A stretch of 64,000 bases of DNA, from NCBI GenBank assembly GCA_965242595.1, contig OZ251464.1, positions 992,001-1,056,000 on the forward strand, given 5' to 3'. The notes under the pieces were generated by a model, which made no database searches, was not told where the DNA came from, and saw nothing but the letters and a program-made list of their open reading frames with translations. Below, in pieces: positions 53,389 to 64,000 of the stretch; the first letter of the stretch is position 1; the number at the start of each line of letters is the position of its first letter. A program made the translations under genes and the position numbers. The DNA is from SP197 sp965242595. Its GTDB lineage: Bacteria > Pseudomonadota > Alphaproteobacteria > SP197.

Positions 53389-54395
53389 ACGCCGATGCCG
53401 CCCTGCTGCAACGGCTGCGTCCGGACCGGCTGGAGGCCATCCCGGTCACGGTGCTGACCGGCTTCCTGGGCAGCGGCAAGACGACCCTGCTGCGCGCTCT
53501 GCTGGCCCATCCCGCCATGGAGGAGACCGCCGTTATCGTCAACGAGTTCGGCGAGGTGGGGCTGGACCACGCGCTGCTGGAGGCCAGCGACGACAGCACC
53601 CTGCTGCTGGACAATGGCTGCTTGTGCTGTGCTCTGCGCGACGACCTGGTGGCGACCATGCTGACGCTGCTGGAACGGCGCCATCGGGGCGAGGTTCCGG
53701 CCTTTCGCCGCATCGTGGTGGAAACCAGCGGTCTGGCCGATCCGGTGCCCATCCTGCAAACCTTCTGCGCCGATCCGCTGCGCCTTTCCCAGCTGCGGCT
53801 GGCCTCCCTGGTCGCCTGCTTCGACGCCGTCGCCGGCCCCGCCGCCCTGCGCCGCCACGGCGAAGCGGAACGCCAGCTGGCCCTGGCCGATGTCGTGGTC
53901 GTCACCAAGGGCGATCTGGCCCCGGCGGCAGCGCCCGCCGCCGAGGCCGCAAGGCGCAACCCCCGCGCCCGGCTGTGCCGGGCGGTGGCCGGCGCCATCG
54001 ATCCGCAAACGGTTCTGGCCGCAACCCCACCCGGCCATGACCGCCCGCCGCCGAATGTCGATACCGCCTGCTGCCATAGTCACATCCGCATATCCACTGC
54101 CACCGTGCGGGGCCAAGCGCCGCTACCCTGGGACCGGGCGCGCCATTCCTTCGCCACCCTGGTGGCCGGCCATGGCGAGCGCCTGCTGCGCGTCAAGGGC
54201 CTGCTGGCGGTGGCGGGCGAGGCCGGTCCGGTGGCGGTGGACGGGGTGCAGCACCTGTTCCACCGCCCGCGCCCGCTGCCGGCCTGGCCCTGGCCAGACC
54301 GCACCCCCTTCCTCACCGGCATCGCCGAAGGCATGGCGCCGGCCGAGCTGCGCCGCCTGCTGGGCCAGGTGCTGGCCCCCGCCGGGGAGCCCTAG
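53385..54395 (+). CDS. COG0523 (CobW/P47K-like) GTPase metallochaperone
   Basis: 336 residues, GTG start overlapping the M20 gene as GTGA. P-loop GFLGSGKTTLL, switch VIVNEFGEVGLDH, the metal-binding CXCC motif in DNGCLCCALRDDL, ETSGLADP and VVVTKGDL. The C-terminal CobW domain contains HSHIRI. COG0523 members deliver Zn, Co or Fe; nitrile hydratase activator P47K is one. The neighbouring minus-strand gene is a nitrile-hydratase accessory protein, and the upstream M20 enzyme is another possible client. Confidence 0.9.
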   Translation: MNADAALLQRLRPDRLEAIPVTVLTGFLGSGKTTLLRALLAHPAMEETAVIVNEFGEVGLDHALLEASDDSTLLLDNGCLCCALRDDLVATMLTLLERRHRGEVPAFRRIVVETSGLADPVPILQTFCADPLRLSQLRLASLVACFDAVAGPAALRRHGEAERQLALADVVVVTKGDLAPAAAPAAEAARRNPRARLCRAVAGAIDPQTVLAATPPGHDRPPPNVDTACCHSHIRISTATVRGQAPLPWDRARHSFATLVAGHGERLLRVKGLLAVAGEAGPVAVDGVQHLFHRPRPLPAWPWPDRTPFLTGIAEGMAPAELRRLLGQVLAPAGEP

Positions 54396-54402
54396 CCGCG
54401 CC

Positions 54403-54768
54403 TTACCCCTTGCGGGCGGGCGAGACGGCGATGGGGCCTTGCCTGGCGCCGGTCGGGTGCGGCGGATGGCGGGCCAGATGGGTCTTGCGCGCCCCCAGGG
54501 CCTCGGCGCTGGCCATGTCGCCCGCCGCCACCAGCCTTTCGGTTGCTGCCAGCCAGCGGCGATAGTAATCGCTGCCGTCGGGCGCGCCGCGTGCGCGAAT
54601 CTCGTCGCTCAGCAGCGCCTTGAAGTCGTCCCAGGCGCAATGCCCGTCCATGGCAAGGCGCGCGACCAGGGCGAAGATGCGAGCCTGCCATGGCTCGCTG
54701 AACACCGGCCCGGCGTCGTCGCCGGGCAGCATCGCCAGCATCGCCCGCTCCGGTGCCGCTTCGCTCAT
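54403..54768 (-). CDS. nitrile hydratase accessory protein
   Basis: 121 residues from ATG 54768. FSEPWQARIFALVARLAMDG, then CAWDDFKALLSDEIRARG and YYRRWLAATERLV is the pattern of the nitrile hydratase accessory/activator family, which resembles the N-terminus of the hydratase beta subunit. It is convergent with the COG0523 GTPase, seven bases apart. No hydratase alpha or beta subunit is encoded in this window. Confidence 0.8.
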   Translation of the reverse strand: MSEAAPERAMLAMLPGDDAGPVFSEPWQARIFALVARLAMDGHCAWDDFKALLSDEIRARGAPDGSDYYRRWLAATERLVAAGDMASAEALGARKTHLARHPPHPTGARQGPIAVSPARKG

Positions 54769-54902
54769 GCCCCCCTCCGCGCCGGCGCGATCCTGGCTCG
54801 CGCCCGCTCCGGCGTCCACCCCTTGTCGCCGGCGGGCCGCGCAGGCATCCTGGCTGCGCCATCGGCGCCGTCGGCGCCATCTGCGCATTCGGGGAGGAAG
54901 GC

Positions 54903-55757
54903 GTGAGCAAGGCGAAAAAGGCCGCCAAGGGCGCGAAGAACGGCGGCGGGGCGGCCACACCCCGCAAAATCTCCAACAAGGCCTACGAGAAAGAGCTGTT
55001 CCGGCTCCAGGTCGAGCTCGTCACCATGGTCGAGTGGATCAAGCACAAGGGTCTCAAGGTGGTGGTGGTGTTCGAAGGCCGCGACGCGGCCGGCAAGGGC
55101 GGTGTCATCAAGCGCATCACCCAGCATCTCAGCCCGCGCATCTGCCGCGTGGTGGCTCTGCCCGCCCCCACCGAGCGCGAAAAAAGCCAGTGGTATTTCC
55201 AGCGTTATGTGCCCCATCTGCCGGCGGCCGGCGAAATGGTGATGTTCGACCGCAGCTGGTATAACCGGGCCGGCGTCGAGCGGGTGATGGGTTTTTGCAG
55301 CGACGAGGAATACCGCGAATTCCTGCGTTCGTGCCCCGAATTCGAGCGCATGCTGGTCCGCTCCGGCATCCTGCTGGTGAAATACTGGTTCTCGGTCTCC
55401 GACGAAGAGCAGGAGAGGCGCTTCCAAAGCCGCATCGCCCTGCGCCACAAGCGTTGGAAGCTGAGCCCGATGGACCTGGAATCGCGCCGCCGCTGGGTGG
55501 ATTATTCCCGTGCCAAAGACGAGATGTTCGCCCATACCGACATCCGCCAGGCGCCCTGGTATGTCGTCGATGCCGACGTGAAAAAGCACGCGCGGCTGAA
55601 CTGCATCCGCCACCTGCTGACCATGATCGCCTACGAAGACCTGACGCCGGAACCCATCCAGCTGCCGCGCCGTGACGACGGCATCGCCTATGTGCGCCCG
55701 CCCATCACCGATCAGCAATTCGTCCCCGCCGTTTATCCCGGCGCCAGGAAAACCTGA
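54903..55757 (+). CDS. ppk2: polyphosphate kinase 2
   Basis: 284 residues from GTG 54903 after GGGGAGGAAGGC. A basic Lys/Ala-rich leader is followed by the PPK2 domain: Walker A FEGRDAAGKGGVIKRI, ALPAPTEREKSQWYFQRY, lid and Walker B MFDRSWYNRAGVERVMGF, and LSPMDLESRRRWVDYSRAKD. PPK2 uses polyphosphate to phosphorylate nucleoside mono- or diphosphates. Single-domain length is the usual class. It is separated from the tRNA-Asn gene by ~30 bases. Confidence 0.93.
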   Translation: MSKAKKAAKGAKNGGGAATPRKISNKAYEKELFRLQVELVTMVEWIKHKGLKVVVVFEGRDAAGKGGVIKRITQHLSPRICRVVALPAPTEREKSQWYFQRYVPHLPAAGEMVMFDRSWYNRAGVERVMGFCSDEEYREFLRSCPEFERMLVRSGILLVKYWFSVSDEEQERRFQSRIALRHKRWKLSPMDLESRRRWVDYSRAKDEMFAHTDIRQAPWYVVDADVKKHARLNCIRHLLTMIAYEDLTPEPIQLPRRDDGIAYVRPPITDQQFVPAVYPGARKT

Positions 55758-55789
55758 GCGGCAGGCGCCGCCCGGGGTGGCAAAGGCGG

Positions 55790-55865
55790 TGGCTCCGCGA
55801 GCAGGACTCGAACCTGCGACCTAGTGGTTAACAGCCACCCGCTCTACCGACTGAGCTATCGCGGA
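55790..55865 (-). tRNA. tRNA-Asn (GTT)
   Basis: 76 nt including encoded CCA. Acceptor TCCGCGA pairs with TCGCGGA, anticodon loop CTGTTAACC gives GTT, T arm GCAGG-TTCGAGT-CCTGC. Confidence 0.95.
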
Positions 55866-56112
55866 GCGGTGGCCCGATTGTAGCCAGCCCTGCCCGCCGC
55901 CGTCAATGCGTCTGCTCCCAGCAGGCCACGCGGCCCTGGGTTCGAGCGGATGTGAGACACGGCCCATCGTGCCGGTCGCTCTCCGGCCCTGCCACGGCTG
56001 CCCGCGGCCTCACAGCCGGTGAACTGGAACAGCTCCCTGCAAGCGCACCCGCCATCGCCTGGCTTGCCAGCAGGTGGAGCTCCTGGCGCCGGCCGCTTCG
56101 GGAAACCCCGCC

Positions 56113-56271
56113 ATGACCGCTTTCGAGCTGGAACAGCAGCGCGAAGCCGACGGGCGCCGCCATGCCGAAACCATGGCCGCGCTGGCCGAGCAGGGCCGCG
56201 CGCTGGAAGCCCTCATTCGCGGCATGGAAGCCGTGACCGAACGCACCGCCCCTCGCCGCCAGCGGGCATGA
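56113..56271 (+). CDS. small hypothetical helical protein
   Basis: 52 residues from ATG 56113 (MTAFELEQQREADGRRHAET). A single charged helix, probably a coiled coil, with Arg/Ala-rich ends. No strong ribosome site. Listed because the helix is regular and the frame is open between two tRNA genes; it may be spurious. Confidence 0.35.
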   Translation: MTAFELEQQREADGRRHAETMAALAEQGRALEALIRGMEAVTERTAPRRQRA

Positions 56272-56435
56272 GCCTGCCACCCGCGCCCATGGTGCCGACC
56301 GTTTGACTCTCCCCTTTTGCTCGACGCTTTGGCCGGTGTGCAGAATGTGCACATGAGAACAGGCAGGCGCGCATTTCGCTTGCCATGCGCCGGAATCCAT
56401 CGGTCTTGCCTGGGGTTTCTCTCGGGATGGTCGGG

Positions 56436-56506
56436 AGGCCAGGACCGGAATCGAACCGGTGTGCGCGGATTTGCAGTCCGCTGCATAACCACTCTGCCAC
56501 CTGGCC
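56436..56506 (-). tRNA. tRNA-Cys (GCA)
   Basis: 71 nt, CCA not encoded. Acceptor GGCCAGG pairs with CCTGGCC, discriminator T as usual for tRNA-Cys; anticodon loop CTGCAAA gives GCA; T arm ACCGG-TTCGATT-CCGGT. Confidence 0.95.
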
Positions 56507-56659
56507 CGCGCAGCGGCATCCCTAGCGGTTTCGCCGTGCGGTCGCAAGCCGCGCCGCCAGTGGGGCCACCACGGTCGCGCCATGGTCAGCCACAGTCAAT
56601 TGGTGGCTTCGGCGGCGCGTGGCCTGTAAGGTGGCCCTCCCCGAGGCCGGGAGAGCGCC

Positions 56660-57316
56660 ATGGCCGATTTCGTCGCCGCCCGCCGGGCGATGGTGGAAAG
56701 CCAGATCCGGACCGTGAAGGTCAACGACGAGCGCATCGTCGCCGCCATGCGCGCGCTTCCCCGCGAAGCCTTCGTGCCGGCCCATCTGCGCCCCATCGCC
56801 TATGTGGACGAAGACCTGCGCATCAAGGGCGAGCGCCACATGACCGAGCCGATGGTGCTGGCGCGGCTGGTCCAGGCCGCCGAGGTCGCCCCCACCGATG
56901 CCGCCCTGGTGGTGGGCTGCACCACCGGCTATGGCGTCGCCCTGCTGGCAGCGCTGGCCGATACCGTGGTCGGAGTCGAGGACGATGCCGATTTCGTCGC
57001 CCATGCCGACCGGGCGCTCGCCGCCCTGGAGATCGACAACGGCGCCGTGGTTCAGGGCCGGCTGGCCGACGGCTATCCCAGGCAGGCGCCCTACGACGTC
57101 ATCGTCATCGAGGGCCGGTGCGGCGAGGTGCCGGAGCGGATCGTGACGCAGATCGCCCCCGGCGGACGGCTGGTGACCGTGCTGGGCCCCCGCCATGCCG
57201 GCAAGGCGACCCTGCTGCATCGCGCCGCCGGCGGGGCCATCGGCCGCCGCGCCCTGTTCGACGCCAGCATGGCCCCATTGCGGAGCTTTGCCCGTGCAGC
57301 CCCGTTCCAGCTTTAG
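56660..57316 (+). CDS. pcm: protein-L-isoaspartate O-methyltransferase family protein
   Basis: 218 residues. RAMVESQIRTVKVNDERIVA near the N-terminus and VVGCTTGYGVALLAALADTV at the SAM site, GVEDDADF and GRCGEVPERIVTQIAPGGRL identify the PCMT family. The variant GCTTGYG replaces the usual GTGSGY, which is common in the branch that precedes tolC in alphaproteobacteria. It overlaps tolC by 23 bases. Confidence 0.85.
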   Translation: MADFVAARRAMVESQIRTVKVNDERIVAAMRALPREAFVPAHLRPIAYVDEDLRIKGERHMTEPMVLARLVQAAEVAPTDAALVVGCTTGYGVALLAALADTVVGVEDDADFVAHADRALAALEIDNGAVVQGRLADGYPRQAPYDVIVIEGRCGEVPERIVTQIAPGGRLVTVLGPRHAGKATLLHRAAGGAIGRRALFDASMAPLRSFARAAPFQL

Positions 57317-58691
57317 GCACGCCCTCCTCGGGGCGGCGCTGGCCGCCGTTCTGCTGGCCGCGCTGCCGGCCCCACCGGCGCTGGCGCAGAGCCTGGCGGA
57401 GGCCCTGGCCCTGGCCTATGACAACAACCCCGCCCTGCTGGCGGCGCGGGCAGAGCTGCGGGCGGCCGACGAGGCCATCGCCCAGGCGCGTTCGGGCGCC
57501 CGGCCAGAGCTATCGGCCCAGGGCGGCCTTTCCTACCGGTGGAGCCAGGACGACCTCTCCGGTTTCGACAGCACGCGCCTTTCCGATTACAGCCTGCGGC
57601 TGACGCAACCGATCTTCCCCACCGGTGTGGTGGCGCGGATGTCCCGGGCCGACAACCTGATCGCCGCCCAGCGCGCCAGCCTGATCGCCACCGAACAGCA
57701 GGTGCTGTTGGATGCGGTCACCAGCTATATGGACGTCATCCACGCCCGCGCGGTGCTGGAACTTGCCGTCAGCAACGAACAGCGGCTGCTGCGCCAGCTG
57801 GAGGCGACGGAGGGCCGCTTTCGCGTCGGCGAGGTCACCCGCACCGACATCTCGCAGGCGCGCGCGCGCCACGCCAACGCCCGCGCCGAACTGGTGCGCG
57901 CCGAGGGCGACCGCACTATTCGCGCCGCCCGCTTCCAGGAGGCGATCGGTGCCCGCCCGGCCACTCTTTCGCATCCGGCCGCTCTCGCCGCCCTGCCACA
58001 CAGCATCGAGGAAGCGGTCGGTATCGCCCATAGCGAGCATCCGTCGGTGCTGCAGGCCGAGGCCAGTGAAAGCGCCGCCCGCGACGGCATCGCGGTGGAG
58101 CTGGACGAGCTGCGCCCGGATATCGACCTGGTGGCGAGCTATGCCCGCAACACCTCCTCCAGCTCGCAGCTGGCCCCCCGGGAGGACATGACGCTCCAGT
58201 TGCGCCTCACGGTGCCGCTTTATTCTGCCGGCTTGCAGGCCTCCCGCATCCGCGCCGCCCGCCAGACGGCCATGCAGCGGCGGTTGCAGATCGACCGGGC
58301 CAGGCGCCAGGCCGGCGCCGGTGCCGTCGATGCCTGGCAAAGCCTGCAAACGGCGCGGGCCCAGGTCGATGCCTTCACGGAGGAGGTGGATGCCAACCGC
58401 ATCGCGCTGGAAGGCACGACCCGCGAGGCCGAGGTGGGCGAGCGGACCGTGCTGGACATTCTCGATGCCGAACAGGAACTGTTCCGCAGCCGCGTCAGCC
58501 TCGCCCAGGCCAGGCGCGATGTCGTGGTCGCCAGCTACCGGCTGCAGGCGGCGCTGGGCCGTCTGACGGCGGAACGGCTGGGCCTGCCGGTCGCCCTGCA
58601 CGATGTCGAAGAACACTACCTCAGGGCGCGCGACGCCTGGCGCCCGCAGGATGCCTGGTGGTGGAACTATACCGGTCTGGCGGACCAGTGA
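57294..58691 (+). CDS. tolC: TolC-family outer-membrane efflux/secretion channel
   Basis: 465 residues from GTG 57294, overlapping pcm. Residues 1-30 form a Sec signal ending PAPPALAQS. Then the two TolC repeats with long alpha-helical tunnel segments: SLAEALALAYDNNPALLAA, GYSLRLTQPIFPTG type motif as YSLRLTQPIFPTGVVAR, EQQVLLDAVTSYMDVIHAR, RVGEVTRTDISQA, and a matching second half. Forms trimeric channels used with inner-membrane pumps or type I secretion. Second gene of the conserved pcm-tolC-popZ-valS block. Confidence 0.92.
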   Translation: MQPRSSFRHALLGAALAAVLLAALPAPPALAQSLAEALALAYDNNPALLAARAELRAADEAIAQARSGARPELSAQGGLSYRWSQDDLSGFDSTRLSDYSLRLTQPIFPTGVVARMSRADNLIAAQRASLIATEQQVLLDAVTSYMDVIHARAVLELAVSNEQRLLRQLEATEGRFRVGEVTRTDISQARARHANARAELVRAEGDRTIRAARFQEAIGARPATLSHPAALAALPHSIEEAVGIAHSEHPSVLQAEASESAARDGIAVELDELRPDIDLVASYARNTSSSSQLAPREDMTLQLRLTVPLYSAGLQASRIRAARQTAMQRRLQIDRARRQAGAGAVDAWQSLQTARAQVDAFTEEVDANRIALEGTTREAEVGERTVLDILDAEQELFRSRVSLAQARRDVVVASYRLQAALGRLTAERLGLPVALHDVEEHYLRARDAWRPQDAWWWNYTGLADQ

Positions 58692-58720
58692 GCGTGTGGA
58701 CGAAAGGGGCAGAGGGTGCG

Positions 58721-59164
58721 ATGACGAACGAGACCAGGATGGCAGAGAACGAGAAAGACCCCTCCATGGAGGATATCCTGGCGTCGATCCGCAAGATCGT
58801 CGATGACGGCGGTGAAGCGCCCCGTCCCGGCGGGGAAGAGGCGCCGGCGCCCGGCGAGGACGAACCTCTGGAGCTGACCGAGATCGTCCACCGGGCGGAC
58901 GCGCCCGGCCCGCGTGCCGTTCCGGCGGGCATCATGTCCGAAGCCGCGCAGCGGCGCGCTTCGGCGGCGCTGACGCCGCTGGCCGAAGGTGCCCGCCAGC
59001 GCGCCGCCCCGCGCGGCCCCTCGCTGGAGGAGGTGGTGGTAGAGCAGCTGAAGCCGATGCTGGCCCGCTGGCTGGACGAGCATCTGCCCGCCATCGTCGA
59101 GCGCGTGGTCGAGCGCGAGCTGCGGGCGCTGGCGCGCCGGATCGAAGACGACGAGGGGCGCTAG
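58721..59164 (+). CDS. popZ: polar organising protein PopZ (DUF2497)
   Basis: 147 residues from ATG 58721 (MTNETRMAENEKDPSMEDIL). The conserved N-terminal helix EDILASIRKIVDD, a Pro/Glu-rich disordered linker (~30-90), and C-terminal oligomerisation helices (LEEVVVEQLKPMLARWLDEH, LPAIVERVVERELRALA) are the full PopZ layout. It forms a matrix at the cell pole and tethers the centromere. The family is confined to alphaproteobacteria and is the best taxon marker in the window. Confidence 0.92.
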   Translation: MTNETRMAENEKDPSMEDILASIRKIVDDGGEAPRPGGEEAPAPGEDEPLELTEIVHRADAPGPRAVPAGIMSEAAQRRASAALTPLAEGARQRAAPRGPSLEEVVVEQLKPMLARWLDEHLPAIVERVVERELRALARRIEDDEGR

Positions 59165-59220
59165 ACGGGCGCTGCGCCCGCAAACCGGCGCCCGCATCGC
59201 GAGAGTTTCGAGAACCTGCC

Positions 59221-61866
<2,646 letters not shown>

Positions 61867-61890
61867 GGCCTTGCCGGGAAGGCGCGCGCC

Positions 61891-62283
61891 TCAATCCTGC
61901 GGCCGGTAGGCGACCACCTCGATCTCGACCCGCACATCGACCAGCAGCTCGGAGACGACGGCCGAGCGCGCCGGCGGCCGGTGCGGGAAATAGTGCCCAT
62001 AAACGGCGTCGAAGCCGGGGAAATCGGCCCGCTCCCGCAGCCACACCATGGCTTTCACCACATCGTCCAGCGCGCATCCGGCCTCGGCCAGGGTCGCGCG
62101 GATGGCTTCGATGGTGACGCGGGTCTGCTCCTCGATGCCGCCTTCGGTCATCGGCTTGCCGTCCTGCATCGGTATCTGGCCGGTCAGGAACACGAAATCG
62201 CCCGCGTGCACGGCCCGCGAGAGCGACAGCGCCCGCCCGCCGATGACAAGCGGCCCCGCCACCACCTGTTTGGTTTTCGCCAT
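61891..62283 (-). CDS. RidA-family (YjgF) protein
   Basis: 130 residues from ATG 62283 with GGAGGAAGCG before it. LSLSRAVHAGDFVFLTGQIP, GGIEEQTRVTIEAIRATLAE and ARSAVVSELLVDVRVEIEVVAY match the RidA fold; the Arg of RSAV corresponds to the deaminase Arg of RidA. It probably hydrolyses reactive imines/enamines. Divergent from the aldehyde dehydrogenase, which suggests a shared pathway. Confidence 0.85.
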   Translation of the reverse strand: MAKTKQVVAGPLVIGGRALSLSRAVHAGDFVFLTGQIPMQDGKPMTEGGIEEQTRVTIEAIRATLAEAGCALDDVVKAMVWLRERADFPGFDAVYGHYFPHRPPARSAVVSELLVDVRVEIEVVAYRPQD

Positions 62284-62387
62284 CGCTTCCTCCTCCGCTT
62301 CCGGCTCGTCCGGCGCACCCTGCCGAAGGTTGCCATGGGCGCGCAAGATGCGCCTAATGCGCGGTGGTGAAATCGGGGGGCTGTGCC

Positions 62388-63872
62388 ATGACGGAGTTGA
62401 AACGCTATCGCATGTTGATCGATGGCACATGGCAGAACGCCTGCGACGGCGCCACCCTGGAGAGCATGAACCCGGCAACGGGCCACCCCTGGGCCACCAT
62501 CCCCGCCGCCGGCGAAGAGGATGTCGACCGCGCCGTGCGGGCCGCCCACCGCGCCTTTTGCGAAGGCCCCTGGGCCGCCATGCTGCCCACGGCGCGCGGG
62601 CGCCTGTTGCGGCGGCTGGGCGATCTGCTGGCGGAACGCTCGCAGGCGCTGGGGCGCACCGAGTGCATCGACACCGGCAAGATGTTCAAGGAAACCCGCT
62701 GGCAGGCGACCTATCTCGCCGAGTTCTTCCATTTCTATGCCGGGCTGGCCGACAAGGTGGCGGGCGAGACGCTGCCCATCGACAAGCCCGACATGATGGC
62801 CTTCACCCTGCGCGAGCCGCTGGGCGTGGTCGCCGCCGTGGTGCCCTGGAACAGCCAGCTGTTCCTGGTGGCCGTGAAGATCGGCCCGGCGCTGGCGGCC
62901 GGCAACACGGTGGTGCTGAAGGCCAGCGAGCACGCCTCGGCGGCGATGCTGGAATTCGGCGCCCTGGTCGAAGAGGCGGGCTTTCCCCCCGGCGTCGTCA
63001 ACATCGTCACCGGCACCGGCGAGCCTTGCGGGCGGGCGCTCACCGGCCATCCGCTGGTCTCCCGGGTCAGCTTCACCGGCGGCCTGGCGGCGGCGCGCCA
63101 CATCCTGCGCAACGCGGCGGAGAACTTCGCCCAGGTCTCGCTGGAGCTGGGCGGCAAATCGCCGGTGGTGGTGTTCGACGATGCCGACCTGGAAAGCGCC
63201 CTGAACGGCGCCATGGCCAGCATTTTCGGGGCCAGCGGTCAAAGCTGCGTCGCCGGCAGCAGGCTTTATCTGCACGAATCCATCCACGACCGCTTTCTGG
63301 CCGAACTGGCGCGCCGTGCCGGGGCCATCCGCATCGGCGATCCCCTGGCCGAAGATACCCAGATGGGGCCGCTATGCACGCTGGCCCAGCTGGAGACCTG
63401 CGAGCGCCAGGTCGCCCGCGCCCGCGAGCAGGGCGGCAGGCTGCGCCATGGCGGCGCCCGCCCGCCCGGCATGAAGGGCGGCTGGTTCTACCAGCCCACC
63501 ATCGTGGAATGTCCCGACCAGGCGATGGAGATCGTCGATACCGAAATGTTCGGCCCGGTGCTGTCGGTGCTGAAATTCCGCGACGAGGACGAGGCCGTCG
63601 CCAAGGCCAACGACACCCGCTACGGCCTGGCGGCCGGCATCTTCACCAGAGACATCGCCCGCGCCCTGCGGGTGCAAAAGCGCATCCGCGCCGGCATCGT
63701 GTGGATCAACACCTATCGCGTGGTCTCGCCCATCGCCGAATTCGGCGGCTTCAAGGATTCCGGCTATGGCCGCGAATCCGGCGCCCAGGCGATCTACGAC
63801 TACACACGCCCCAAAACGGTGTGGATCGCCACCTCCGACGAGCCCATGGGCAATCCTTTCGTCATGCGCTAG
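62388..63872 (+). CDS. aldehyde dehydrogenase
   Basis: 494 residues from ATG 62388 (MTELKRYRMLIDGTWQNACD). NAD site and catalytic residues: VVPWNSQLFLVAVKIGPALA, SFTGGLAAARHIL, LELGGKSPVVVF (Glu) and GQSCVAGSRLYLH (Cys). C-terminal GGFKDSGYGRESGAQAIYDY. It oxidises an aldehyde to an acid with NAD(P)+. Divergent from a RidA gene, as found in aromatic or amino-acid degradation loci; the substrate is not determined. Confidence 0.92.
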   Translation: MTELKRYRMLIDGTWQNACDGATLESMNPATGHPWATIPAAGEEDVDRAVRAAHRAFCEGPWAAMLPTARGRLLRRLGDLLAERSQALGRTECIDTGKMFKETRWQATYLAEFFHFYAGLADKVAGETLPIDKPDMMAFTLREPLGVVAAVVPWNSQLFLVAVKIGPALAAGNTVVLKASEHASAAMLEFGALVEEAGFPPGVVNIVTGTGEPCGRALTGHPLVSRVSFTGGLAAARHILRNAAENFAQVSLELGGKSPVVVFDDADLESALNGAMASIFGASGQSCVAGSRLYLHESIHDRFLAELARRAGAIRIGDPLAEDTQMGPLCTLAQLETCERQVARAREQGGRLRHGGARPPGMKGGWFYQPTIVECPDQAMEIVDTEMFGPVLSVLKFRDEDEAVAKANDTRYGLAAGIFTRDIARALRVQKRIRAGIVWINTYRVVSPIAEFGGFKDSGYGRESGAQAIYDYTRPKTVWIATSDEPMGNPFVMR

Positions 63873-63924
63873 GGCGGGACGGGATGGATCATGCGCACGG
63901 AGGGAGGGGGGCGGCCCGCAGCCG

Positions 63925-63943
63925 AAAAGGCGCGCTTCGCGCC
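63925..63943 (-). terminator. Rho-independent terminator at the end of a minus-strand gene
   Basis: On the minus strand GGCGCG, AAG loop, CGCGCC (63943-63929) is followed by TTTT (63928-63925). It begins on the stop codon of the partial gene at 63943. Confidence 0.6.
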
Positions 63944-64000
63944 TATCTTCGCGCTGTGGAGCGGGAGCGGGCCAGCAGTTCGTCGCCGGTTGCGCAGTCG
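63943..64000 (-). CDS. C-terminal end of a gene entering from the right edge
   Basis: Only the last ~18 codons are visible, ending ATGDELLARSRSTARR and TAG, directly followed by a terminator hairpin. Too short to assign. Confidence 0.35.
   Translation of the reverse strand, partial: DCATGDELLARSRSTARR

Overview
The window is GC-rich DNA from an alphaproteobacterium. The order pcm - tolC - popZ (DUF2497) - valS at 56.7-61.9 kb, the PopZ protein itself, and the duplicated branched-chain amino-acid (liv) transport genes support this. The lineage looks Rhodospirillales-like, but I cannot name a genus. Coding density is high, many genes overlap as ATGA or GTGA, and leaderless GTG starts are common.

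Region 1 (1-19.8 kb, minus strand, read right to left) is a surface-polysaccharide locus. It holds an ABC-2 exporter pair, an embedded PIN toxin with a candidate antitoxin, a GT2 glycosyltransferase and its giant paralogue (GT2 + CDP-glycerol-transferase-like domain + coiled-coil repeats + sulfotransferase), two GT-C membrane glycosyltransferases, a methyltransferase-GT2 fusion and a DUF115 protein. It ends with a HAD-UbiA prenyltransferase and a DprE1-type FAD oxidase. UbiA + DprE1 + AftB-like GT-C enzymes is the gene content of the actinobacterial decaprenyl-phosphoryl-arabinose pathway, so I infer an arabinofuranose-containing (or related polyprenyl-pentose-derived) polymer. An AT-richer two-gene island of unknown function (2.6-4.3 kb), with its own promoter and terminator, has split this operon and is bracketed by 90-bp direct repeats of the ubiA start region.

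Region 2 (20-26.3 kb) is an accessory block. It holds a tandemly duplicated DUF1640-like small gene, an NYN/PIN-like nuclease, and a translationally coupled pair of AAA/STAND-type ATPases, the second with eight 43-residue TPR units. A GC-rich repeat family (copies at 20.24, 20.81 and 26.17 kb) flanks the block on both sides. This is my best candidate for an undescribed, probably defensive, system.

Region 3 (26.2-45.2 kb) is metabolic: a flavodoxin-fold quinone reductase with a repeat-derived tail, a 1156-residue flavin/Fe-S oxidoreductase divergent from a DUF1989-GcvT fusion, an APH-type phosphotransferase, an acyl-CoA dehydrogenase, a complete liv ABC importer (livK-H-M on plus, livG-F on minus), a pair of paralogous small acidic genes flanking livKHM, a choline-kinase-like pseudokinase, a BacNav-type voltage-gated channel and a Bax-inhibitor-1 protein.

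Region 4 (45.6-48.1 kb) is a small accessory unit beside tRNA-Gly: a two-gene cassette (small protein + ImmA/IrrE-like protein lacking HExxH) and gene debris. Region 5 (48.3-64 kb) carries an O-antigen ligase and methyltransferase, a four-gene operon (two SDRs, an M20 peptidase, a COG0523 GTPase), a nitrile-hydratase accessory protein without hydratase subunits, PPK2, tRNA-Asn, tRNA-Cys, the pcm-tolC-popZ-valS housekeeping block, a RidA protein, an aldehyde dehydrogenase and the end of one more minus-strand gene. Intergenic stretches over 300 bases are listed individually.
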